NCBI GenBank assembly: GCA_024626585.1
Contig: JANKJI010000001.1
Coordinates: 193,977,746-193,994,354 of the forward strand
From: Ginkgo biloba
Taxonomy: Eukaryota > Streptophyta > Ginkgoopsida > Ginkgoales > Ginkgoaceae
Length of the DNA: 16,609 nucleotides
Direction of reading: 5' to 3'
In this document: positions 8,006 through 16,609 of the stretch, piece after piece
How positions within the stretch are numbered: the stretch's first letter is position 1
Layout of the letters: each line of letters opens with the position of its first letter
Notes under the pieces: generated by a model
The model's input: only the letters and a program-made list of their open reading frames with translations
Told to the model about the DNA's origin: nothing
Database searches by the model: none
Translations under genes and position numbers: made by a program

Positions 8006-9195
8006 TACAAGTGGAATTATATTCAAATGTTATGTGTTGTGTTTATTTTTAATAATTCCATCACTTAAGGGTTTTAAATTTTTAATACATGAAAATCAAG
8101 TAAATGGAAGGGGTATCCACTTAATATAGGGGTAAATCTCATTGTGATTTCTTATGTGCCATGTTTAAAAAATAATTTAGGGTAATTATAACAATACAAA
8201 TAGAATTATTAATCCTTAATGAATAATAAATATTATTTAATTCATAATCAAGGGGTGTTATTTTTTTTGGCTAAAAATTAAAGATTAATAAAGAAAAAAA
8301 TTGAATTAAAATTAAAACCTATATTAGACTCTAATACCCAAGTTATTCTCTAAAAAATATGCATTCAATATGAAAGTTGATTAATGATTGGAAAAATATA
8401 GAAGTGATGATGATACATAAGTCAATGACCTAATATAGTAACCAAGAGGTAAGTTAGGCAAACTAGACCCCTAAAAAAATAAACTATAATATTATTTTAG
8501 GGGTTTGACCATAGAAAGGTGTCATGAGCTTGGGTTTTGAGGTAGGTTTTCCTACATAATTCAGATGAAAGGGAAAGTCAACATAATAACAAGAAAAAGT
8601 GTTATGAATATAATATTTACATGGAGTTTTTACAATATAAAAAATACAAAATATATGTCCTCAAAATTATCTTATCTAAATTTAGCTAATAGCTCATTAT
8701 CTATAGTGGTAGAGTTCTATTTAAAATTACTAAAATAACATTCAATGATAACTTGTCAAAAAAAGAAAATGATAGAGGGTGTAGGTTCACTCATCCTATT
8801 TTATCTACTCCCCTGATGTGGTTAAAAGTTTATATTGGAATTCTAGATTTGAGTGATGATGGATGATGATGAATCTCCATTCTCTATCTTATCTATATAA
8901 GGGCCATGAGTGGTCAACATTTATCCAACAATGATATTATTCAAGAGAGGTAATGACTAATATCAATTCAATGCCATTCCTTAAAATTCAACTAGTAATT
9001 GGATTACTTCATCCTTATACTTGTGAATTCCTTAAAGAAAAAGGTAACGCATGCATCAACATAAGAATTTGTGATAAGACCAATTATCATTATATTGGAA
9101 GTGGTATAAGGTCAATATAAGGTAAGTAATATCGTTATTTATCTCTAATTATCTTTATGCATATTAGAATGTCTCCTCTCTATACATTTGATTTA
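8006..9195. other. Unassigned AT-rich stretch with a weak plus-strand LTR candidate
   Basis: No coding domain is visible. Three signals line up on the plus strand: AAGGGG followed by TGTTA at about 8250-8260 (polypurine tract plus LTR start), TATATAAG at 8894-8901, and TGGTATAAGGTC at 9102-9113 (9 of 12 to the iMet PBS). Together they could outline a plus-oriented LTR of about 830 bp ending near 9088, but each is weak, the gap to the PBS is long, and no partner LTR is seen. A short GAT-rich run lies near 8853-8875. Confidence 0.25.
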
Positions 9196-10305
9196 TGATC
9201 GATCTAAAACCTATTTACTGCAAAACGAAAACATATTAAAATATAAAAGAAACACCTTCATGGGAAATAATTATATGTGAAAATATATAGTTTCAATTAT
9301 AAGTTGTCCAATAGGGCATCTATGCAAAAACAAAATTGAAAATTCCTAATGAATATAAGAATGGGGGAATTTAACCAACCCACCATTAGAGTTTCTAAAA
9401 ATAGTCTTGAAGATCAAGTGTAATCAGTACAAGGGAAAATGTGAATTTAAATTTGCTATAAATGATATAGATCATAATTCAAATTCTTATTCATGTAAAA
9501 TCTAACCTATAAACATCCAAATCTACCTAAAAAATATTTTATTCCAATAGTTGAATATTTAAATTATATCCCACTATGTGGGAGAAAGAAAACAAATAAG
9601 AATAATAAGAAAGAAAGCTATTAGGGACAAAATCCAAACAAGAAAGGTAAGAAGAGCAATTAGATTAAATTTTTTATTTTTTATTTTAGTACCTAATGGA
9701 AGTTACATAGTACAATTCATTAGGATGGAGGAATGGAGGAGAAAGTCACTTAGAAGTCCCTTTGTTTCCCCTTCCTCAACTATACTTTTCTTTTATATTG
9801 TTGATTTATTCTTTCTTTATAAATTTTAATAAAATAGATGAAAAAGAAAAAAATACTCTTCACTAGAATTTAACTTTTCCCTTTATGGTATATGTAGGTC
9901 CTTGGTCTCAACATCACCAATTCATCTTTGGTCATAACACCACTAGCTAAACTTCAATTGCAAGACCACGGTTGTTGTTTAGTCACAATAAAACCATTAG
10001 TCTTTGATCAAAGCAATACCATTCATATTCATTGGTAATATCTTTTAACATGTTGGTCACAAGTGTAAATTAACACACTAGGTGCAAGGTAACTTTTGGC
10101 AATTTTCATAGGCCAAATTCTCCAGGCCATACGTTTTGTGTATGAGATCTATATTTTAAAAATGAGATTCCATGAATCTCTCAATGTATAGTTTCAATAT
10201 GTAAAAATAATAATCCAAAAGTGCGCATAGTTTCATAAAATTTAATTGTAACTTAACCATCCCATTTTATAAAGATTACACTCTACATTCACTCTTTTCA
10301 AGCCA
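9196..10305 (-). repeat. Long direct repeat, left copy (3' LTR if minus-oriented)
   Basis: It pairs with 13074-14173. Strong blocks include TTAAAATATAAAAGAAACACC (start near 9235), GGGGAATTTAACCAACCC (about 9363), TTATATCCCACTATGT (about 9564), the block around TTTAACTTTTCC (about 9870) and a ~26-bp subrepeat block at 9914-10040. An 83-codon plus-strand ORF at 9578-9829 lies wholly inside, has no domain and is not kept in the other copy, so it is not called. On the minus strand an A/G-rich stretch (about 10326-10341) just outside the copy could be the polypurine tract. Confidence 0.75.
9914..10040. repeat. ~26-bp subrepeats in the left long repeat
   Basis: Units start near 9914, 9939, 9965, 9993 and 10018. 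Most begin ACCA and several carry a TTTGGTCAT-like or TTTGATCA-like core. It corresponds to the clearer block at 13738-13888 in the right copy. Confidence 0.6.
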
Positions 10306-13056
10306 TAATCGACTATAGATTAGACTTGTCTCTTTTTTAGACGATGGCCTCCATTATCTTCCCTTGTACTCTCTTATTTTTTCTCCAAATATGAGTGTTT
10401 ATATTTACAAGTATGAATTCTAATTATTTCTAAATTAAGATGAAATAAACAACCCATAAGATGTCCATGTATGATATTCCTTTAGTGAAGATCAATATTT
10501 TGTTAACTAGAAACCAATTTTTTGGGGAAGAAGATACAAAAGGGAATTGTTATTATCTATTAATATTACATTTTATAATGGAATTAATTATCTAACTACT
10601 ACACTTCCTTCATAGGTATTACATTTACATACTCAGGATTATATCCATAACTCTTCTTTCTCATCACTTAGCAACAATATCTGCCAACTTCTTAGACAAC
10701 CTATAATCTATGCTTGTTCCCTAGAAATTTGTTAAAGATAGGATTTTCTTACCTATCTCGTTATTCATGATTGAATCCTTTCATGGTTCTTTAGATAGAC
10801 CTATTTTTTAATCCATTTCTCTAGAGCATATTCCACTATGATACCACCTACAACCCTTTCCTTCTTACTCTTTATTATTTACTATCACTTCCACCAATAG
10901 TGCACTTATACAATTTGAAAAAAAAGTGCCACTACCTTCTGTAAGATGTTAGATTTCTAGGAGTAATGTTTCCATTTAATTGTTTCTTATTGTTGAGATA
11001 ATAATAAGTATCTTTCTATCCACGTTATCACTAACCTAGTTTCCTTTACCAGTTGCTTATTCTTATGGTAATTTTTAGTAAGTTATCCCTACACTTTGTC
11101 ATAATAAGCCTTTAAGAAAAAATTCCTTACAATCAATTGAATTAAGTAATGAAATATGATTTAATACATGTCCAACCAAATAATTATGAAGTTTCACTAA
11201 CAAACCTTTCAATATCTTGTCTTCACTTTTCTAGAAAACTCATTCAACTTGCTACCCTACATTAGCTAAGAATGTTTATGGGTCTTCCCCGTAGATCTTA
11301 CATACCATAAATTATATTCTTTATTTTAGTAAACAACTTGGATCAATCCCATTACCACCCTAAGACCCATGGGTTATAACCTCTTATAATGTTTCCAATG
11401 AGTCATATCCCTTCCAACCTAAATTATCAAAAGAGAAATTAATTCATAACATAATAAGAGAACAAGTATAAACAACTAACCAAGCCTTTTTCTATAAGGA
11501 ATTTTTAGTCCATACCTAAATTTTTAGATCTAATAAAATCCTTATTACATAGGCATGATTTCCTTCACTTATAATTAAACTAATTGATAATATATTAAAC
11601 TCTTCTCCAAATCCTTATATACATGCCACCATCTTAATAATGAATAATAATACTCACTAAGTAGTTATGATAGTGTCATGGACCTACTAGAATCTTAAAA
11701 TGCTTTAATGAATATGACTATACCTACTCCTTAGACCAATATTTATAATTATTCCCCCTTAACTAAGTAGTTACTCTCATTGTTGAATTATTATGGGTCC
11801 TCCTATTCCTTTAGAGGCTAACCTTTTAGGTGAACTTACTATCAACCCTTTGGATTACTAAGCCTCCTTTATGGAGTTGATTTGATTTCCAAATCTCTTT
11901 ACTCTCTTTATCATCTCTCCACTTTATCTATATAAGAGATATGTATTTTACCTTATTAAATCCTTATCAATGACATACAATAATTCCATTGACTATATCC
12001 TTATTCCATTAGGAACCCAACATCTAATTTTCTAATGATAAGCCTTATGACTTATCTCTATGCCCTTGATACACTACTCTCTTATACCATTAGGAACCTA
12101 ATACCATTTCTTCCTTACGAATATTATTCTCCTTCATTTGAGGATTCTTTCACTTTTTGATAATTGCTATTCATTTTCCTCCATGGGGCTTCCCTTCACT
12201 AATCGTTATAACAATATTTCACTGTGTATTTTCTCTAGTTTTAGCTATAACTTCTACTGAATTCATGCACTTCATTATTCCATATTTACACTAATTATCA
12301 TCTAGGATAATCTTTCATAATATGTATTTATATTGGAATATATAAGGATAATCCACACCTCAAATCCAAAAATATCATGTGTAATAATAAAAACTTTTAA
12401 TAAATTAAATGTAAAACCAAATAATTACCTTTTGTAGGTTATGTTCTCCTCCTCATTATTATAATCTATTATATATTTATAATCTTGAATATATTGAGAG
12501 AAATTCCCCCACTTTGTGAATATCATTAACATTATATTTCATGGATGTAATGCCTTTTCAACTCTAATTTCATGAGGAATAAATTGGAAGATTACTCTAA
12601 AATTTCAAGGATATATGACTAAAAATATTTGTTTATCTCCATAAGTAATACGTTTAAGTACCTCATAGGATATTATTAATGATTCTCTTCCTTTTGAATG
12701 CCTATACTTGTGTATTAACATCCAACCAATACCCTTTATCATCATTTTTTTGTCATTTGGTCCTCTTGGGATTTAGCCATAATGTGTTTTCATGATTTTC
12801 CCCTATATTTGACAATTATACTAGGTCCAAGATGCTTGGATGTCATTCCAATCCATTAGAAAATCTTTTACCCTTTATTGATTTTGAATAAGTAGCCTTT
12901 ACCTCTTAGAGAGAGGCTTTTACACTCCATAGGCTTTGAATAAGGGACCTTTCACCTTAAACTTGCTTTGATAGTAATATATCTTTAGATTATTTTAAAT
13001 TTTAAACCTACTTTGGTATCTTTTATAATTTTTTCTTGCAGCATGTCAAACTAGAA
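10306..13056. other. Internal region of the long-LTR element, no coding recognised
   Basis: Stop-rich in all six frames, with a pyrimidine-rich plus strand. No gag, protease, RT or integrase motif was found. Two minor internal duplications are visible: a 28-bp unit at 12865-12892 and 12917-12944 (about 22 of 28 identical, with CTCTTAGAGAGAG between them), and a 19-bp unit containing CCATTAGGAACC at 12001 and 12082. Otherwise unassigned. Confidence 0.5.
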
Positions 13057-13068
13057 TCTATGATATCA
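13057..13068 (-). other. Possible degenerate iMet primer binding site
   Basis: The minus strand reads TGATATCATAGA, 9 of 12 matches to TGGTATCAGAGC. It lies 5 bases inside the inner end of the right long repeat. It is the only evidence for the element's orientation and could be chance. Confidence 0.4.
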
Positions 13069-13370
13069 AAATATGATCTACAACCCACTTGGTACATAAT
13101 AAAAATAAATTAAAATATAAAAGAAACACCTTCATCGACTACAAGCATATGTATAAAACTATAGTTTCCAATTAGAAGCTATCCAACATGGCATATATGT
13201 TAAAGAAAACTGAAAAAATCCCTCTTGAATCTAAGAATAGGGGAATTTAACCAACCCGCCATTAAAGTTTTTAAAAATAAAGTCTTTAAGATCAAGTATG
13301 ATTAATACAAGGGAAAATAAGAATAAAAATATATTATTTAAATGAAATAGAGAAAAATTCTTCATATATG

Positions 13371-13384
13371 TATATATATATATA
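13371..13384. repeat. (TA)7 microsatellite
   Basis: Seven TA units in the right long repeat, extended by a TATATG stretch to the left. The left copy has no such run at the matching place. Confidence 0.85.
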
Positions 13385-13737
13385 AACATTAAGATCACCC
13401 AAATAGAATTTATTCTATTAGATGAATAATTAAGTTATATCCCACTATGTAGGAGAAATAAAACAAAGAAGAATAGTGATAGAGATGTTAGGGCTAAAAT
13501 ACCCTAAAAAGTGAAGAATATCCATTAAATTTAATTTTACATTTTATAGTTTGCTTCTTAATGGCAGTTACATACAAGAAATTATTGGGATGGAGTAATA
13601 GAGGATACATTTTGCCATGAGACCCTTTGTTTCCCCTTATTAAGTTATTTTTAGTCAACTAAATGAAAAAGATAAAAACACTCTTCATTAAAATTTAACT
13701 TTTCCTTCTATGGTGTCTATAAATCTTCAATTATAAT

Positions 13738-13888
13738 GCCATTGATTAGTCTTTGTTCACTACACCACTGATTAGTCTTTGATCACTGCACCATTGACTA
13801 GTCTATGGTCATAGCATCATCAGTATTCAGTCATAATAATACCATTAATATTCAATTATATCAATACCATTGGTCTTTACTCATAATC
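13738..13888. repeat. ~26-bp tandem subrepeats (about six units) in the right long repeat
   Basis: Units start at 13738, 13764, 13790, 13816, 13841 and 13866, with lengths 26, 26, 26, 25, 25 and about 23. The first three are very alike (ACCATTGATTAGTCTTTG-type, then a TCACTAC-like end); the last three are more diverged but keep the ACCATT-like start. Confidence 0.85.
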
Positions 13889-14173
13889 TCTTTTAATATG
13901 CTAGTTGTAATCCATTTTTAAGACTCTGCTTGTAAGGAGAACACTAACACGCCTTTTTTAAGAATACTTTTAGTAGTTTTTATAAGCTAAATTCTCAAGT
14001 CTATAAATTTTGAATACAAACTCTATTTTTCAAAAATAATATATCGTTGCAAATCTCTTGAGTTTACTTTTTGAATATATAAAATCATACTCCAAAATTT
14101 ACACAAAAATTGACTACAATCTAACTATCCTAGTTTGTGAAACTTGCACTTTGGTTTCACTCTTTTTAAGTTA

Positions 14174-14850
14174 TATCTTAGCACAAATCAATTATTAATT
14201 GTAACCATAAAACTAAATCCATAAAGTTATCAACTTATGGAGCAATAAAGTTATTAATCTATGAAGTATTCTTCTCTCTACTCTACCTTTTCAAAGAAAG
14301 GATATGGTAACTAAGAACTAGTCCTTGGTTATAAGATAAGATCAAATTATTTTAGAATAAGTTCATGCTAACCCTATTATGCTCATTAGGCAAATATAAT
14401 CACTTTTTTAGATCAATTACATGTAAGTGGTTATTTACATTGAGTATGCCATAATATGATGAACATTAACCCTTTCATATTAATCCTAAATTAGTGATAT
14501 ATCATATAGAATTATATCATAAAGAAGGTAAATAGGGATATTTAGAAAAGAGTTTCAAAGAGAAGGTAAATAGTATATAGTTTAAATATATATGTAATTC
14601 TTAGGAGTCTTAAAGTTAAGACTCTATGACTATATTTAAAGTTCTTTGTTCTTAAACACAAACCTCCTTTTTTCAAATCACGAGGGATGAAAGATATTTA
14701 GCTATTATTCAATTAGCATAATATAATCATATTATATCTATATTATTGTTTGTGACTATGGATTTTAGTGATATTTAAAATGTACCTAATCATGAGCATC
14801 ATTTCATTAGAAATTATTTTTTGTATTATCCTTATCTATATTAACATGGC
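14174..14850. other. Unassigned AT-rich stretch
   Basis: No coding frame, repeat partner or RNA gene was recognised. It separates the long-LTR element from the TIR element. Confidence 0.4.
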
Positions 14851-14852
14851 TA

Positions 14853-14880
14853 GGGCCACTTCACACACATAGATAAATTA
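14853..14880 (+). repeat. Left terminal inverted repeat
   Basis: 28 bp, 26 of 28 identical to the reverse complement of 15838-15865. The two mismatches lie at internal positions 14 and 16. Confidence 0.8.
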
Positions 14881-15837
14881 AAGTTAATTAAGGTATCTAA
14901 ATAAAATAGGTTTCACACATAATTTCGTTAAGAAGGTTTTATTAGTAAATGTTACTCAAATTTATTTGAAGTTATTTTAAAAAGAGGAAAAGTTAAAGTA
15001 CATCAAGAGGTATTTTAAGAATTCAATCTCTCTCTCCCTTTAATTAACCTTTAGTGTAAAGCATTTTATTTGAAGGTATTACAAGTAGTAGTTAGTTGTC
15101 TATCTCTCTCAACGATTAACAAAAGGAGTAACAGTAAGAGAGACGAGGAAGTATCTCTAGCACAATAACTAATCTGAGTGTAACTACACCTGTAAGGATT
15201 CTTATCCACTACAGTAATTCCTATATTTTCTTGCATGTTATGCTCTCTTAGTTTTAGAGAGCACATGCATTCTTAGTATGTTGATGTCCATACTCCTTTC
15301 ACTTTTACCCATCCCTAAGTCAAGTTTGATTCAAACAAGATGTGATGGAGGGAAAATATACAGGGATAGAGATATGGAAGTAGAGACCGAAAAATATTTA
15401 AAAAATATATTGCAATTGTGTTTGGATATCCTTGACTGGAGTAAGGATTATTTTATGAATTGTTTGGATAGGTTACTAAGTGTCCAATCAAAAGCAATTT
15501 ATATGCAATTAGCACCCTCAATGATTCGAAATGAATGTTTCATTAAGTAATTAGGTCTAGGAGGCATCTCCTTCACCATCATAAGTAGATCAATCTCCCA
15601 TCCATAATTATAATGTGGAACAAGGAAAGAAGTCTAGAGAAGGCCACCAAAATGCATCACGTGAAGAGCAATAAAAGCCAAAAAAAGAGTGGAAAAAAGA
15701 GTAGACAGGATTACAGAAAGTTGTCTATGTGAAATAAGTTATGTTATCTTATTTTGTTTTAGCGTCAATGCAAAGCTAACTAATAATTAATTTTAATTTA
15801 GTTTAAGAGAACTTAATTCATTTTATTCACTTTATTC

Positions 15838-15865
15838 TAATTTATCTATCTATGTGAAGTGGCCC
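15838..15865 (-). repeat. Right terminal inverted repeat
   Basis: Reverse-complement partner of 14853-14880. Immediately outside it is TAAGAAG. Confidence 0.8.
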
Positions 15866-15867
15866 TA

Positions 15868-16129
15868 AGAAGAGATCGAAAACAAACTCTCATAAGTTGG
15901 TATGCATTTTATGGAATTTGAAACAAGTTAATGGGAGATTGTAGTAGTTAATCTCCTAGGGTTGAATCCACATCCTATAATATACACACACCTCTTTACC
16001 CAAGGTTTTTTATAGGTATTAAATTGCCTCTTTACTAGTCTTAAAAAAACTCTCCAGACTAATTTTATTGTATCCTCCATACAATCCCATACATATAAAG
16101 GCAAACCTAGTAGTTCTACCCATACTAGG
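15868..16129. other. Stretch between TIR element and LINE domain, no clear homology
   Basis: It follows the endonuclease motif on the minus strand and may be decayed LINE, but no family landmark was recognised and the frames are broken by stops. Confidence 0.35.
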
Positions 16130-16609
16130 AAACAATTATTATTCTATGTACAAGCATTAAAATCTCCAACTAAGATGACCTCATCCCGAGTGGTGAAGTA
16201 AGCGATCTTCGAGTAGAGATCCAAGTATGGGGAATCTCCATTAGTGTCTGGGCCAAACTAAGGAGATGGAGGGAAGTAGAAGACTGTTGTGTAAATATTT
16301 CTCCCTATGAGGTTCTAACTGAGTTGTATTCATAAGAATTTGGAATGAGCATTGGTTGTTGCTAGAGATATGAAGGCCTATAAGTGGTTTTGAAAGAGAC
16401 AAGCTACTTTAACAGAGTCTTGAACACCCCCCCTAATATTCGACTCTCGTGGCAACAAGCTAAGAGCCATGAATAACCTGTGATGTAGGGCAAGGGGCAC
16501 TTAGAGCATTCATGTGTCTTTGTGAAGAAAATGATGTCTTTACCCTTAACTACATCTTAAATTGTGCTTGGTGAAGACTAGATCATGCCATTACAATTCC
16601 AGATAGCCA
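16130..16609 (-). pseudogene. LINE-type APE endonuclease domain, broken, runs off the right edge
   Basis: This domain nicks target DNA so that a non-LTR retrotransposon can prime reverse transcription. From the right edge, the minus strand reads IWNCNGM (the metal-binding Asn segment), then KGKDIIFFTKTHE, matching the conserved ETH segment with Lys where Glu is expected. Near 16310 it reads IGRNIYTTVFYFPPSP, then GDSPYLDLYSKIAYFTTRDE and EVILVGDFNA, with the GDFN motif at 16156-16167. Order and spacing fit the exonuclease-endonuclease-phosphatase fold of LINE ORF2. Several stops and phase changes show it is dead. No reverse transcriptase follows toward lower coordinates, so the copy is truncated or interrupted. 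A stand-alone endonuclease-like gene is less likely but not excluded. Confidence 0.8.

Larger units (their letters stand above)
9196..14173 (-). mobile_element. Old long-LTR element without recognisable coding (LARD-like)
   Basis: Two direct repeats of about 1.1 kb (9196-10305 and 13074-14173) flank about 2.75 kb. Homology runs the whole length with many substitutions and small indels, roughly three quarters identical by eye, so the insertion is old. A degenerate iMet-type PBS on the minus strand at 13057-13068, 5 bases inside the right copy, suggests minus orientation. The internal part lacks gag or pol motifs, which fits a non-autonomous large retrotransposon derivative; total decay of a coding element is the alternative. 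Target-site duplications could not be identified, so the ends are good to about 10-20 bases. Confidence 0.65.
13074..14173 (-). repeat. Long direct repeat, right copy (5' LTR if minus-oriented)
   Basis: It pairs block by block with 9196-10305: TTAAAATATAAAAGAAACACC near 13111, GGGGAATTTAACCAACCC near 13242, TTATATCCCACTATGT near 13435, TTTAACTTTTCC near 13696, the 26-bp subrepeats, and a final block around CACTCTTTT near 14158. It contains a (TA)7 run at 13371-13384 absent from the other copy. Confidence 0.75.
14851..15867. mobile_element. DNA-transposon-like element with terminal inverted repeats, about 1.0 kb
   Basis: Inverted ends of 28 bp (14853-14880 and 15838-15865) match at 26 positions, beginning GGGCCACTTCACA. 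Both sides are bordered by TA (14851-14852 and 15866-15867), which could be a TA target duplication, or part of ends starting TAGGG as in some hAT elements. The 8-base flanks outside TAGGG (AACATGGC and AGAAGAGA) do not match, which weakens the hAT reading. Two small internal ORFs, 15066-15266 minus and 15278-15550 plus, show no transposase motif, so the element is probably non-autonomous. Its superfamily is unresolved. Confidence 0.7.

Noticed and set aside
9578-9829. 83-codon plus-strand ORF with a basic N-terminus and hydrophobic C-terminus
   Set aside because: It lies inside the left long repeat, is not kept in the matching place of the right copy, and has no domain; chance ORF.
16425-16431. 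Run of C bases, considered as a polypurine tract on the minus strand
   Set aside because: It falls inside the LINE endonuclease region with no LTR end beside it; probably a slipped codon run.
1-16609. CRISPR arrays, bacterial operons, ribosome binding sites, rRNA or intact tRNA genes
   Set aside because: Nothing of the kind is present; the content is eukaryotic and repeat-derived.

Overview
The window looks like intergenic DNA from a large, repeat-rich seed-plant nuclear genome. It is strongly AT-rich, CG dinucleotides are scarce by eye, no intact gene is visible, and almost everything recognisable is a decayed transposable element. The element types (Ty3/gypsy retrotransposons primed by initiator-Met tRNA, a long-LTR non-coding element, a LINE endonuclease fragment, a terminal-inverted-repeat element and a tRNA-like SINE head) are typical of plants. 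The species cannot be told; a gymnosperm or another giant-genome plant is only a guess.

Layout. (1) 1-956, minus strand: a gag pseudogene (element B) running off the left edge, with its frame kept but many stops. (2) 957-2310: poorly explained leader-like DNA holding a tRNA-like Pol III promoter (SINE head) near 1300-1360 and a primer binding site at 2297-2308. (3) 2311-2676: a 366-bp LTR. (4) About 2690-7079, minus strand: a nearly complete but dead Ty3/gypsy internal region (element A), in the order gag, protease, reverse transcriptase, RNase H, integrase, with its primer binding site at 7068-7079 and a probable 5' LTR at 7082-7535. (5) 7536-9195: unassigned AT-rich DNA with a three-copy ~60-bp tandem repeat and a weak plus-strand LTR/PBS candidate. 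(6) 9196-14173: two direct repeats of about 1.1 kb, read as the LTRs of an old element, around about 2.75 kb with no recognisable coding; a degenerate PBS suggests minus orientation. (7) 14174-14850: nothing recognised. (8) 14851-15867: a ~1.0-kb element with 28-bp inverted ends next to TA. (9) 15868-16609, minus strand: a broken LINE-type APE endonuclease domain running off the right edge.

No functional gene set works together here. The domains of element A once formed one polyprotein that would have packaged, copied and integrated the element, but conserved residues of every enzyme are now replaced or stopped. Many in-frame stops and several lost residues fit C-to-T or G-to-A change, as expected for long-methylated plant repeats. 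I found no convincing new biological system. The most useful leads are the relation between elements A and B, the non-coding long-LTR element with minisatellite-like LTR sub-repeats, and the TIR element.
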